A stretch of DNA of 64,000 nucleotides from JAQVXR01 sp050945755 (lineage in GTDB: Bacteria > Bacillota > Dehalobacteriia > Dehalobacteriales > Dehalobacteriaceae). The translations under genes were made by a program, and so were the position numbers. Where the stretch lies: NCBI GenBank assembly GCA_050945755.1, contig JBMNTN010000005.1, forward strand, positions 1-64,000. Reading direction: 5' to 3'. The notes below the pieces were generated by a model. It saw nothing but the letters and a program-made list of their open reading frames with translations. It was not told the origin of the DNA and did no database searches. Of the stretch, positions 18,482 to 27,795 are shown piece by piece (position 1 is the stretch's first letter; every line of letters starts with the position of its first letter).

Positions 18482-20079
18482 ATGTTTATGCCTTAGGTGC
18501 TTTTGCGACATTTATCGTATATATTTTTGTGGGGAATTATGCTGGGCGGAAAGTAAAAAATATTGAGGATTACTATGTGTACGGGCGTAATGCACCGACA
18601 GTACTGATTGTCGGAACGCTGGTTGCTTCATTTTTAAGTACGGTTTGTTTTATGGGAGAAACCGGGTTTGCGTATGACGGATATGTTGTACCGCTTTTGT
18701 TTTTATGTGGGTTAAATGCCTGTGGTTATACTGTGGGGGTGCTGTTTTTCGGCAGATTCCTGCGTAGAAGTAATGCTCTAACAGTATGTGAATATTTCGG
18801 GCAACGCTTTAATTCTCGAACTGTCCAGGTAGTGGCAGGAATTACAACGGTTATTGGTATTGGAGGCTATTTGGTTGCTGTTTGCCAAGGGGCATCCATT
18901 TTAATGTCGGAACTGTTGGGAGTTAGTTATGGAGTTGCTCTAATAATCGTCTGGCTGGTTTATACTTCATTTACCTTTTATTCCGGCTCAAAAGGTGTGC
19001 TAATTACTGACACAATAATGTTTCTCTTCTTTACCATAGCTACTTTTATGGCGGCACCGGTAATATTGAAGTGTACTGCCGGTGGATGGAGCTCTGCAAT
19101 TGAACAACTGGCTGTTTTTGCTCAAAAACCGGGAATTGTTGCTTTCCATGGATTAACCGGTTCTAACGCTCTTTGGTCCACTCCATTAGAAACTATTTTT
19201 TGGGCTGTTACCATGGGTATAGTTTGGGGGTTGGTGGTGGCAGTTAGTCCATGGCAGTCCAGCCGTTATTTGATGGCAAAAAACGAACATGTAGCTATTC
19301 GTGCTGCCATGTTTGCCGGGATTACGTATTTGTTGATATATGTTATTCTCCATTTCTCTGCTGCCAGCATCAACTTGCTCAATCCTAATATCATGCCTTC
19401 GGAAAAAGCATTTATCTGGGGTGTGTTTAATATTCTTCCAACCTGGATGGGGGTTATAGTATTAGGTGGTATAATGGCCGCAGCCTTATCGTCATGTTCC
19501 ACTTTTTTATCTTTGGTGGGGTTTTCTGTTTCCCGAGATATTATGCATGGATCTGGTGATAATTTAAAGTCTCTCCGCACTAGTAGAATGATTATGCTTG
19601 GAGTAGGGTTGGTATCGTTAATTATTACTTATTTCCAAACGCCGGCGGTGATGTGGATTGGCTATTTCGCGGCAACTCTCTTTGCTGCATCATGGGGACC
19701 GGTAGCATTTATGAGTGTGTGGTCCAAAAGAATAACAGCGCCTGCTGCTACTGTAGGCATCTTAGGTGGATTTTGTGCCGTGCTAGTTTGTGAAAGTTTA
19801 AATAAATTTGTCGGTGTATCTTTTCCATTTTATTTTTCACCGCCTATTATTGGTGGTCTATTCAGTTTAATCAGTGTCTGGGTTGTTTCATCGATGACTA
19901 CTGTTACTGAGGCAGAAAAGGCATACCGAGCAAAGCTCTTTGTTGTTCCGGAAGAGGAACTTGACCTGAAAGAAATTAAACGTACTAAATGTTATTCTAA
20001 AGTGATTTTAGGGATTGCCATTGTTACATTTGTTTTTTTGTATCTCATGTATGTAGTTCCTTATTCTACGGCCGTCTGA
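18478..20079 (+). CDS. Sodium:solute symporter family protein
   Basis: This 533-residue membrane protein of the SSS family imports a solute with sodium. About 13 hydrophobic segments are visible. The N-terminal region ends in IEDYYVYGRNAPT, and the core includes FYSGSKGVLITDTIMF and AALSSCSTFLSLVGFSVSRDI, both typical of the family. It is coupled to the small protein before it. Its position between the mtbB operon and fhs suggests a methylated amine or related compound as substrate, but SSS substrates cannot be read from sequence by eye. A second, unrelated-looking SSS gene lies at about 35 kb. Confidence 0.85.
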   Translation: MNVYALGAFATFIVYIFVGNYAGRKVKNIEDYYVYGRNAPTVLIVGTLVASFLSTVCFMGETGFAYDGYVVPLLFLCGLNACGYTVGVLFFGRFLRRSNALTVCEYFGQRFNSRTVQVVAGITTVIGIGGYLVAVCQGASILMSELLGVSYGVALIIVWLVYTSFTFYSGSKGVLITDTIMFLFFTIATFMAAPVILKCTAGGWSSAIEQLAVFAQKPGIVAFHGLTGSNALWSTPLETIFWAVTMGIVWGLVVAVSPWQSSRYLMAKNEHVAIRAAMFAGITYLLIYVILHFSAASINLLNPNIMPSEKAFIWGVFNILPTWMGVIVLGGIMAAALSSCSTFLSLVGFSVSRDIMHGSGDNLKSLRTSRMIMLGVGLVSLIITYFQTPAVMWIGYFAATLFAASWGPVAFMSVWSKRITAPAATVGILGGFCAVLVCESLNKFVGVSFPFYFSPPIIGGLFSLISVWVVSSMTTVTEAEKAYRAKLFVVPEEELDLKEIKRTKCYSKVILGIAIVTFVFLYLMYVVPYSTAV

Positions 20080-20766
20080 TTCTGTTAAACATAACTGGGA
20101 GGTATCTGCATTTTCTGGTAAAGGTATCACGAGTTCGTTCGTCTCAAGAACCAACAAATCTTCTGAACGGAAAAGCATTCTTGGTGTAATGAAAATGAAA
20201 TACTAATGTTTATGTGTCTTCGATTACTTAAAATTAAGGTTGGGACAGGCACAAGATCCAAATTCTATTTTGCCCGGTCTCATTTATCAATGAATACCCC
20301 ACATACAGCAGCTAGACAGCGGGATGCGGAAGAGCCTGGGAAGGAATATTTAATGGTGCTTGATTTTTGATAATGTCGGTTTGTTTAATAGTTTAATAGA
20401 GGTAGGGCTTAGGTGCATAGCATTTTTTCTGGGGGATATGATAATAAAACCATGTCGTAAAACTTAATATTTCTTTTAAAAAATAATATATGAGAGAAGG
20501 AATATAGCAAAAATAGTCGAATAATGACGAATAAAGGAGTGCTTCTCAATCTTAAATAGGTGGTAAAGCATTATGAGTAGAGGCATATATTATTGTATGC
20601 AAATTGCGCAAAAAATTAAACATTCTGCAAAATGTTGGGCTTGCATATGGGGAATTAACTCGAATAAAATATAATTACATCGGAAAAAAGAGGTAATATC
20701 GGGAGATTGAGACAACTTTTCAATTTCCTGAATGAAATAAATTATAAAAAAGAAAGGGGTAAAATA
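20080..20766. other. 687-nt region without a recognised gene, before fhs
   Basis: No conserved gene, tRNA or riboswitch was recognised. A 33-codon ORF (20573 onward, MSRGIYYCMQIAQ...) is probably chance. AAAAATAGTCGAA (20509-20521) recurs upstream of metFV, and TGACGAA (20525-20531) matches the Spo0A-box pattern. TATAAT at 20670-20675 has no good -35. The length suggests a regulatory leader or a decayed gene. Confidence 0.4.
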
Positions 20767-22524
20767 ATGCTTGACCCAACACAATTTAAAGATTGGCAAA
20801 TTGCTGCAGAGGCCGAAAAATCAATGCCGAGTCCTGAAGAATGGCAAGAAAAGCTGGGCCTGGAAAAAGATGAAATGATTCCTTTTGGAAAAACTCCGAA
20901 ACTTGACTTTCTCAAAATTATCGACAGGTTAAAAGATCGTCCGGATGGTAAGTACATAGAAGTAACTGCAATTACTCCAACTCCTTTGGGAGAAGGTAAA
21001 TCTACTACAGCATTAGGATTGATAGAAGGATTGGGCAAAAGAGGGATGAATGTCGGCGGTTGTCTGCGTCAACCTTCCGGTGGGCCCACGATGAATGTTA
21101 AAGGGTCGGCGGCCGGCGGTGGAAATGCTCTGCTCATACCAATGACAGAGTTTTCCCTTGGTTTAACCGGGGATATTAATGACATTATGAATGCCCACAA
21201 TCTGGCAATGGTTGCTCTTAACGCCAGAATGCAGCATGAGGCAAATTATGATGATGCCGAGCTGGCAAAAAGAAATTTACGAAGATTAGACATTGATCCC
21301 AAGAATATTGAGATGGGCTGGATTATTGACTTTTGCGCCCAGGGTTTGAGAAACATTATTATGGGTATCGGGGGCAAAAGAGATGGCTTTATGATGTCCT
21401 CGAAATTTGGGATTGCCGTCAGTTCAGAGTTGATGGCAATTTTGGCTGTGGCCAGAGATCTAAAAGATCTTCGAGAACGCATTGGCAATATTGTTGTTGC
21501 CTACGATAAAAAAGGTAATCCGGTCACTACTGCCGACTTGGAAGTTGACGGTGCTATGGCAGCCTTTATGCGTAACACTATTAATCCTACACTCTGTTAC
21601 ACTGTGGAACATCAACCGTGTCTCGTCCATGCCGGTCCTTTTGCTAACATTGCTATTGGACAATCCTCCATTATTGGGGACCGGGTAGGCCTAAAAATGT
21701 TTGATTACCATGTCACGGAAAGTGGATTTGCTGCTGATATCGGATTCGAAAAGTTCTGGAACGTCAAAAGCCGCCTAAGCGGGCTGACACCGAATGTATC
21801 CGTCTTGGTTGCGACGATTAGAGCACTCAAAATGCATGGTGGCGGACCAACTGTTGTGCCCGGACGTCCTCTCCCTGAGGAATACACAAAGCAGAATTTA
21901 GGTTTGGTAGAAAAAGGTTTGGAGAATCTCCTGCATCATTTGGCCGTTGTCAAAAAATCCGGAATCAATCCGGTTGTTTGCATCAACGGTTTCCACACCG
22001 ACACAAAGGAAGAAATTGAACTGGTGAAGAGAGCTGTGGAACAGGCCGGCGGCCGTTGCGCCGTTTCTGAGCATTGGAGATATGGTGGAGAAGGAGCATT
22101 GGAACTTGCGGATGCTGTTATTGATGCATGTAATGATCCGGTAGACTTTAAATTCCTCTATCCATTGGAAATGCCGTTGAGACAGCGTGTAGAGGTTATT
22201 GCCAAAGAAGTATACGGAGCGGAAGGTGTTGATTGGGCACCGGAAGCTGAAGCAAAGGCAAAGAGATTTGAAGCTGATCCCAAGTACAAAGAATTTGCGA
22301 CGATGATGGTAAAAACCCACCTTAGTTTGAGCCATGACCCGACGCTGAAAGGCGTGCCGAAGAACTGGAGATTGCCTATCCGGGATGTCCTGGTTTACGG
22401 CGGTGCCAGGTTCCTCTGCCCAATGGCCGGTGCCATCAGCTTGATGCCGGGAACCGGTTCGGATCCTGCTTACAGGCGAATTGACATTGATGTGAACACT
22501 GGTAAAGTGAGCGGACTGTTCTAA
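20767..22524 (+). CDS. fhs: Formate--tetrahydrofolate ligase
   Basis: Fhs activates formate with ATP to 10-formyl-THF, the entry step of the methyl branch of the Wood-Ljungdahl pathway; it can also run backwards to make ATP when methyl groups are oxidised. The 585-residue protein carries the P-loop [12 protein letters not shown] and family blocks [21 protein letters not shown] and [14 protein letters not shown] (both shortened or checked by eye). It is slightly longer than the usual 556-560 residues. An in-frame TTG at 20707 would add 20 residues, but AAAGGGG lies directly before ATG 20767. It is followed by a hairpin and pylD. Confidence 0.93.
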   Translation: MLDPTQFKDWQIAAEAEKSMPSPEEWQEKLGLEKDEMIPFGKTPKLDFLKIIDRLKDRPDGKYIEVTAITPTPLGEGKSTTALGLIEGLGKRGMNVGGCLRQPSGGPTMNVKGSAAGGGNALLIPMTEFSLGLTGDINDIMNAHNLAMVALNARMQHEANYDDAELAKRNLRRLDIDPKNIEMGWIIDFCAQGLRNIIMGIGGKRDGFMMSSKFGIAVSSELMAILAVARDLKDLRERIGNIVVAYDKKGNPVTTADLEVDGAMAAFMRNTINPTLCYTVEHQPCLVHAGPFANIAIGQSSIIGDRVGLKMFDYHVTESGFAADIGFEKFWNVKSRLSGLTPNVSVLVATIRALKMHGGGPTVVPGRPLPEEYTKQNLGLVEKGLENLLHHLAVVKKSGINPVVCINGFHTDTKEEIELVKRAVEQAGGRCAVSEHWRYGGEGALELADAVIDACNDPVDFKFLYPLEMPLRQRVEVIAKEVYGAEGVDWAPEAEAKAKRFEADPKYKEFATMMVKTHLSLSHDPTLKGVPKNWRLPIRDVLVYGGARFLCPMAGAISLMPGTGSDPAYRRIDIDVNTGKVSGLF

Positions 22525-22542
22525 GCAGAAACCTATGCAGTT

Positions 22543-22572
22543 AATCAGGAAGTCAAATCGGACTTCCTGATT
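22543..22572. terminator. Hairpin between fhs and pylD
   Basis: A perfect 12-bp stem (22543-22554 with 22561-22572) and 6-nt loop follow the fhs stop codon. The downstream T-run is weak, so it may be a partial terminator or an mRNA-stabilising structure that lowers pylD expression relative to fhs. Confidence 0.55.
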
Positions 22573-22612
22573 ATTTGCATTTGGCTAGCGAAGGCCGAAA
22601 GGGGTAATAAAG

Positions 22613-23428
22613 TTGACGCGGTTAACGGAGAAGGATATCACAGGGCTTGACCAGGAACTAGTTAGTTACAACCGGGATTTGCTCAAAAAAACAGGGATGA
22701 CTTTGAGAGAGATCGCCTGCTTTGCTTCTGGCGTACGGGAGGAAGAATTTATTCAGGCCGGGGAAAAACTTAAAGTGGCGGTCGTTCCGATAACTGCGGG
22801 CTTAGGGGTTATCGGCGGGTTTGTTCATTCTGTCCAAAGTATAACTCGCTTCCTGGGATTTGAGACAGTAATTACCCGGAGGACAGATGTAGATGGATTC
22901 TATGAAGCAACTGAAAAAAAAGCAGATATTGTCTTTATGGCTGATGACAACAGGTTTATTGCCGTAAATTTACATAGGGGTTTTGTCGCAGATAACGGTG
23001 TCGCAACCGGCAGGGGTTATGTGGCAGCTCTGTATGGCATGTCCGCGGGGTTGGAAGATCAAAAAGTATTAGTACTAGGGGCAGGACCGGTAGGGAGAGC
23101 TGCTTTAAAGTTTCTTCAAGAACTAGGGGCCCGGAGCGCTGTTTTTGACATTAATTCTTCGGCAACGGCAGATTTGGCAAATCAGGATGGAATAACAGTC
23201 GAACACCACATTGACCAGGCTCTTATCCGTTACCCGTATTTGGTTGATGCAACTCCCCAGGGCTCTTTTCTTACATTGGAAAAATTACATAAAAATATCA
23301 TGGTGTCCGCTCCGGGCGTTCCTTTAGGGCTTACCACTGATACATATACAATGATTGAGGAACGGGTGATTCATGACCCGCTGCAGATTGGGGTAGCGGT
23401 GATGCTGGCTTTAGTCAGTAAAAACTAA
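22613..23428 (+). CDS. pylD: Pyrroline ring-forming dehydrogenase of pyrrolysine biosynthesis
   Basis: PylD oxidises L-lysine-N6-(3R)-methyl-D-ornithine and closes the pyrroline ring, the last step of pyrrolysine synthesis. The 271-residue protein matches archaeal PylD in order: VVPITAGLGVIGGF, LGFETVITRRTDVDGFYEA, FMADDNRFIAVNLHRG, a Rossmann loop VLVLGAGPVGRA (about 153-164) and the C-terminal VSAPGVPLGLT. The start is TTG 22613 after AAAGGGG. It lies between fhs and metFV, about 6 kb from pylB. pylC, which makes its substrate, and the pyrrolysyl-tRNA synthetase genes were not found in the window. Confidence 0.9.
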   Translation: MTRLTEKDITGLDQELVSYNRDLLKKTGMTLREIACFASGVREEEFIQAGEKLKVAVVPITAGLGVIGGFVHSVQSITRFLGFETVITRRTDVDGFYEATEKKADIVFMADDNRFIAVNLHRGFVADNGVATGRGYVAALYGMSAGLEDQKVLVLGAGPVGRAALKFLQELGARSAVFDINSSATADLANQDGITVEHHIDQALIRYPYLVDATPQGSFLTLEKLHKNIMVSAPGVPLGLTTDTYTMIEERVIHDPLQIGVAVMLALVSKN

Positions 23429-23570
23429 CCAACTTCTAAAGATAAGGATTACCAAAATTAAACGTTGCAATATTGAAAAAAATAGTCGAAAATTGTAAGA
23501 AGGAGTAGCTTAATAAATCATAGATTTAGGTTATAAAAAAGAACCTTAGATTAAGGGAGGGGTGCAAGAG

Positions 23571-25130
23571 ATGAATAACCGATTTAAGGAATCTTTGCTG
23601 GATCCCAATACCATGTCTGTCACCTGGGAATTAGTTCCGGGACGGGGTGCAAGGGAAAAATCTCAGATAAACGCCATTGCTGCTGCTGAACAGGCAGCAA
23701 AAGGCGGCAAAATTCATGCTCTGACTATTACGGATAATCCGGGTGGTAATCCTGCAATATTGGCGGATGCTTTGGGGATGGATATTCTCAAGGTGGGAAT
23801 TGAACCACTTGTTCATTTTACCTGCAAGGATAAAAATCGAAACCAATTAGAAAGCCAGCTTTATTCTCTGGACCGGGCAGGGATCCGTAACTTGTTAATC
23901 ATGACGGGTGATTACCCGGTAACCGGTTTTGAGGGAAGGCCAAAACCGGTATTTGACATTGACCCTACCCATACTTTAGAGTTAATTGGTGAAATGAACC
24001 GGGGTCTGGAGTATCCTGGGTTTAAAGGCACGATTAAACACCAGCCCAGTGACTTTTTTGCCGGGGCAGCTGTTTCCCCTTTTAAAGGAACAGAAGCAGA
24101 ACAGATGGTCCAATATTTTAAAATGAAAAAGAAGATAGAATCCGGTGCCCAGTTTATTGTTACTCAGCTTGGTTATGACGCACGTAAGTTTCATGAAGTA
24201 ATTCAATTTATGAAATTAAACAACTTGAATGTGCCCATTGTGGGAAATCTTTATATTCTACCATTTGGGGCAGCCAAAATAATGAATAAAAACCAGATTC
24301 CTGGATGTGTCGTTACCGATAAGCTTGTTGCCGAATTGGACAAGGAACGGACGGCACCGGATAAAGGCGTAGGTGCAAGGCTACTGCGTGCTGCCAAGAT
24401 GTATGCCATCATGAAAGGAATGGGCTTTGACGGGGTGCATATTGGTGGCCACAATATTAAATATGAGCAGGTTGAATACATCATTGAAAAAGGGGAAGAG
24501 CTGAGTGCCAATTGGCTTGATTTGGTACGCGAATTCGATTACCCGATGCCTAACGGATTTTATCTTTATGAAAAAGACGAGAAAACGGGACTTAACACCG
24601 AAACTCTGACGAACAGAAAGGGACGACCCCTTGATACTCCGGTGCAATTTGTTTACAGATTGTCCCGGGTGGTGCACAGCCTAATTTTCGAACCAAATAA
24701 AAACTTTTTTGGTTTGATGCGAGGTGTATCCAAGGCAGTTGATGGGACCGGAATGGAAAAGTACTATCACTGGCTGGAACATATGGCTAAAGTGATGATC
24801 TATGACTGCAAAGACTGTGGCGATTGTGCCTTGACAGATGTAGCATACAGTTGTCCCATGTCCCAATGTCCGAAAAACCAGCGAAACGGTGCCTGCGGGG
24901 GCAGCTTCAACGGCTGGTGCGAAGTCTACCCCAATGAAAGAAAATGTGTTTATGTTAAAGCCTATGCCCGGTTAAAGAATTATGGACAGGAAATGCAGCT
25001 TGATTCTTATCACGTTACACCATGTAACTGGGATCTTTATCAAACTTCATCTTGGATAAATTTTTATTTGGGTAGAGACCACTCAGCGAAACGTTTGAAT
25101 ATTCCTAAAGTGGAAAAGAAAAAGAAATAA
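23571..25130 (+). CDS. metF: Methylenetetrahydrofolate reductase, MetF fused to MetV-type domain
   Basis: The enzyme interconverts methylene-THF and methyl-THF in the Wood-Ljungdahl methyl branch. Residues 1 to about 300 form the MetF TIM barrel (SVTWELVPGRG, LLIMTGDYP, FIVTQLGYDA). The remaining C-terminal part is the MetV/MTHFR_C domain with clustered cysteines (DCKDCGDCAL, SCPMSQCPKNQRNGACGG), which could hold Zn or Fe-S and accept electrons. In several acetogens these are two separate proteins. ATG 23571 is better placed behind GGGAGGGG than the GTG at 23562. In methyl-group disproportionation it would run in the oxidative direction. Confidence 0.88.
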   Translation: MNNRFKESLLDPNTMSVTWELVPGRGAREKSQINAIAAAEQAAKGGKIHALTITDNPGGNPAILADALGMDILKVGIEPLVHFTCKDKNRNQLESQLYSLDRAGIRNLLIMTGDYPVTGFEGRPKPVFDIDPTHTLELIGEMNRGLEYPGFKGTIKHQPSDFFAGAAVSPFKGTEAEQMVQYFKMKKKIESGAQFIVTQLGYDARKFHEVIQFMKLNNLNVPIVGNLYILPFGAAKIMNKNQIPGCVVTDKLVAELDKERTAPDKGVGARLLRAAKMYAIMKGMGFDGVHIGGHNIKYEQVEYIIEKGEELSANWLDLVREFDYPMPNGFYLYEKDEKTGLNTETLTNRKGRPLDTPVQFVYRLSRVVHSLIFEPNKNFFGLMRGVSKAVDGTGMEKYYHWLEHMAKVMIYDCKDCGDCALTDVAYSCPMSQCPKNQRNGACGGSFNGWCEVYPNERKCVYVKAYARLKNYGQEMQLDSYHVTPCNWDLYQTSSWINFYLGRDHSAKRLNIPKVEKKKK

Positions 25131-25468
25131 TAGATTGATGCTTTGAAAAAATGATGATAAATGGCAAACAAAAAACGCGGTAAGAGCAGCATTTTCAGGC
25201 TGTTGAGAAAGGGTATTTAAGTTTTTACATTCCGGCTTCAGGCAAGGAATTTACCCGATCAAATGGAATGTTGCTTTTTCAACAACTTAAAACGCGGCAA
25301 AAGGCCGCGTTTTAAACTTGGTTTTTTGTAACAGTGCTGGTCATTGGGAATACTGGATAGCTGTGATCGAATACTGAATAATTCTACTATCTGTCGTATT
25401 GTAAAGAGGATTAGCGCGGATTACAGCAAGTATGAAGAAAATCTGTCGGATAACTACAGGAGGAGAAA
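25131..25468. other. Intergenic region after metFV
   Basis: No gene is seen. A terminator-like hairpin is listed separately. A loose inverted pair (GCTGTTGAGAAAG near 25199 and GCTTTTTCAACAAC near 25273) might be a trace of an old insertion-sequence end, but it is too weak to call. Confidence 0.35.
25287..25315. terminator. Hairpin after metFV
   Basis: A perfect 12-bp GC-centred stem (25287-25298 with 25304-25315, AAAACGCGGC core) with loop AAAAG. A T-run follows at about 25321-25326. It probably ends the fhs-pylD-metFV transcript. Confidence 0.7.
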
Positions 25469-27439
25469 ATGTCTTTAGTTCTAGGTATAGATACAGGAGG
25501 AACATATACCGACGGGGTAGTCGTGGATCTAACTGAAAAAAAGATAATTGCCAAAGGTAAGAGCCTGACAACCAGAGAAGATTTGGCAATTGGTATTCGA
25601 AATTGTATTAATCATTTGGAATTCAACCAATTTGACCAGATTAATGCTGTTTCATTGTCTACGACACTTGCCACCAATTCTATTGTGGAAGGCCGGGGTT
25701 GTACCGTGGGTTTGGTATTAATTGGTCACGAACCTTTGGGGACACTTCCGACAGAACATATTGGAGTAATTTCCGGAGGACATGATATCAAAGGTTTTGC
25801 CCAGGAAGATTTGGATCTCTCGGAGGCCCGTCGAGTTTTGGAAAGGTTTCGAGGTGTAGTTGATGCGATTGCTGTGTCCGGTTATTTAAGCATTCGGAAT
25901 CCGGAGCATGAGCTGCAAATAAGGGACCTAGTGCAAGAAACGTTGCATCTCCCGGTGGTGTGCGCGCACCAGTTGACAACAAGTCTGGGTTTTCATGAAC
26001 GGACAGTAACTGCTGTGTTGAATGCACGATTAATGCCAATAATTGAAGAACTGATGGTATCAGTTAAAGAGGTTCTTAACGAAAGAGAAATTGATGCCCC
26101 AGTGATGATCGTTAAGGGCGATGGTAGTTTAATGAGTGAGACTCTGGCCAAGGAAAAACCGATCGATACTATTCTTTCCGGACCGGCATCCAGTATTATT
26201 GGCAGCACGTTCTTGACTGGCAGACCGGAGGCGCTTGTTTTAGATATGGGAGGAACAACCACTGATATAGCTGTGCTGGAAAACGGTGTTCCCCGGCTTA
26301 ATCCGGAAGGGGCTATGGTAGGGCGGTGGCTGACCAGGGTGGAGGCTGCCGAAATCTCTACTTATGGATTAGGCGGGGATAGTTATCTCCAGGTTAATCG
26401 GGAGGGAAAACTAATGGTTGGTCCGGAAAGGGTTTGGCCGCTTGCCGTAACAGCGTTTTCTCACCCTCACTTAGTGCATGAATTAAAAAGATATTTAATC
26501 AAAGACTATAGGCTAATGTTTGCCCAGCCAACAGATTGCTTTTTCTTATTAAAAGAACCTGGGAAAGGAGCATTGAGCCAATTAGAAAAATGCATAATTA
26601 ATGAACTTCGCCAAGAGCCCCATTCATTGTTTTATTTAGCGGAAAAGTTGGATTTGGATCCAATTCTATTTAATTTCCAACATCTGATTAACCAAGGAAT
26701 CGTGGCGAGGGTATCATTTACACCAACAGACGTGCTCCATGCTCAAGGGACTTATACTCAATGGAATGTAGAGGCCGCTCAATTAGGGGCGGAAATTTTG
26801 GCTGAGATGGCAGGAACGTCTACAGAAGAATTTCTCAATGATGCCCAGGAAAAGATTATCGTCCAATTATGTTTAGCGGTTGTGGAGAGCTTGATTAATA
26901 GAGAAGGACAATTTTTGGCTTTTCAGGATAACACAACAGCCATGTATTTTGTAAATAAAGCGATCCTACCAAAGGAGAAAAGTCACTTAGATTGTATATT
27001 GAAAGCAGGGATGCCGATTATTGCCATTGGGGCGCCGGTACAAGCTTGGCTTCCCCCCGTAGCTCAGAGGTTATATACGGAGTTGGTTATTCCGGAACAT
27101 GCGGAAGTAGCAAATGCGGTGGGAGCTGCTGCGGGAAAAATCATGGAAACAGTCCGGGTGTTAATAACGCCGGGGGATGATTATAGTGGCTATTTGGTTC
27201 ATGGGCCTCGGGAATTAAAGGCTTTTAGTGAGTTAGAGGATGCTGTGGATTATGGCGTAAACGAAGCAAAAAAACAGGCAGCAGCGATGGCGAAAAAGGC
27301 GGGAGCAAAAAACTTTGAGTTGTTGGTTGACCGGAAAACAGTTTATACTAATTTGTTAAATTTTAATGAGCAAATGTTTATTGAGTGCCGGATTGAAGTT
27401 ACTGCCGTTGGCCGGCCGGATTGGGAAAAGAGTAAATAA
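25469..27439 (+). CDS. Hydantoinase/oxoprolinase-family protein
   Basis: This 656-residue protein belongs to the ATP-binding hydantoinase A/oxoprolinase family. The N-terminal GIDTGGTYTDG and the middle LVLDMGGTTTDIAVLENG are the two phosphate-binding motifs of the ASKHA fold. ILSGPASSIIG and TYGLGGDSY are also family marks. Characterised relatives hydrolyse cyclic amides using ATP, usually with a HyuB partner, but no hyuB is adjacent. Genes of this family occur near corrinoid methyltransferases in acetogens, so a role in C1 or amine metabolism is possible. It has no N-terminal ferredoxin domain, which argues against it being the corrinoid-activating protein RamA/RACo. Confidence 0.8.
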   Translation: MSLVLGIDTGGTYTDGVVVDLTEKKIIAKGKSLTTREDLAIGIRNCINHLEFNQFDQINAVSLSTTLATNSIVEGRGCTVGLVLIGHEPLGTLPTEHIGVISGGHDIKGFAQEDLDLSEARRVLERFRGVVDAIAVSGYLSIRNPEHELQIRDLVQETLHLPVVCAHQLTTSLGFHERTVTAVLNARLMPIIEELMVSVKEVLNEREIDAPVMIVKGDGSLMSETLAKEKPIDTILSGPASSIIGSTFLTGRPEALVLDMGGTTTDIAVLENGVPRLNPEGAMVGRWLTRVEAAEISTYGLGGDSYLQVNREGKLMVGPERVWPLAVTAFSHPHLVHELKRYLIKDYRLMFAQPTDCFFLLKEPGKGALSQLEKCIINELRQEPHSLFYLAEKLDLDPILFNFQHLINQGIVARVSFTPTDVLHAQGTYTQWNVEAAQLGAEILAEMAGTSTEEFLNDAQEKIIVQLCLAVVESLINREGQFLAFQDNTTAMYFVNKAILPKEKSHLDCILKAGMPIIAIGAPVQAWLPPVAQRLYTELVIPEHAEVANAVGAAAGKIMETVRVLITPGDDYSGYLVHGPRELKAFSELEDAVDYGVNEAKKQAAAMAKKAGAKNFELLVDRKTVYTNLLNFNEQMFIECRIEVTAVGRPDWEKSK

Positions 27440-27795
27440 TATCAAGTAGTGGTTATTAGTAAAATTACCAGGCGAGAGAGCCTGGTTTTTTTATCTTATT
27501 GCATTTTCTACCCGATTGGTCGATGGTAAAGAATGAAAATAGGGGGCCAATGTTTAAGCCGGACCGATTTATAATATAATTTAAACTTATAATTCGTCAA
27601 ATAACCCAAGCTAATTAACTAGATATATCAGTTTTTTTTTCAATAAAAAAATAATAATGTAAATAGGAAGAGAAGAGAGATACAAAACTAACGTAAGTTG
27701 TCAGAATAGTCTGAAATAAATTTATTGAACTTTGCCGCATCATATGGTAGCATGTGGCATATAATAATTAGAAGAAAAAATAAAGGTGGCGGGAT
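27440..27795. other. Intergenic region with terminator
   Basis: After the terminator at 27467-27492 the stretch is AT-rich and shows no gene or recognisable riboswitch. Confidence 0.4.
27467..27492 (+). terminator. Intrinsic terminator after hydantoinase-family gene
   Basis: ACCAGGC (27467-27473) pairs with GCCTGGT (27480-27486) and is followed by a T-run. Confidence 0.88.

Noticed and set aside
20573..20674. 33-codon ORF before fhs
   Set aside because: It is short, has a poor ribosome site and shows no recognisable similarity.
25190..25290. Insertion-sequence remnant after metFV
   Set aside because: The inverted pair is imperfect and there is no transposase trace or visible target duplication.
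25469..27439. Corrinoid-activating protein RamA/RACo
   Set aside because: It shares the ASKHA ATPase fold but lacks the ferredoxin-type N-terminal domain or C-terminal Fe-S motifs and matches HyuA-type proteins better.
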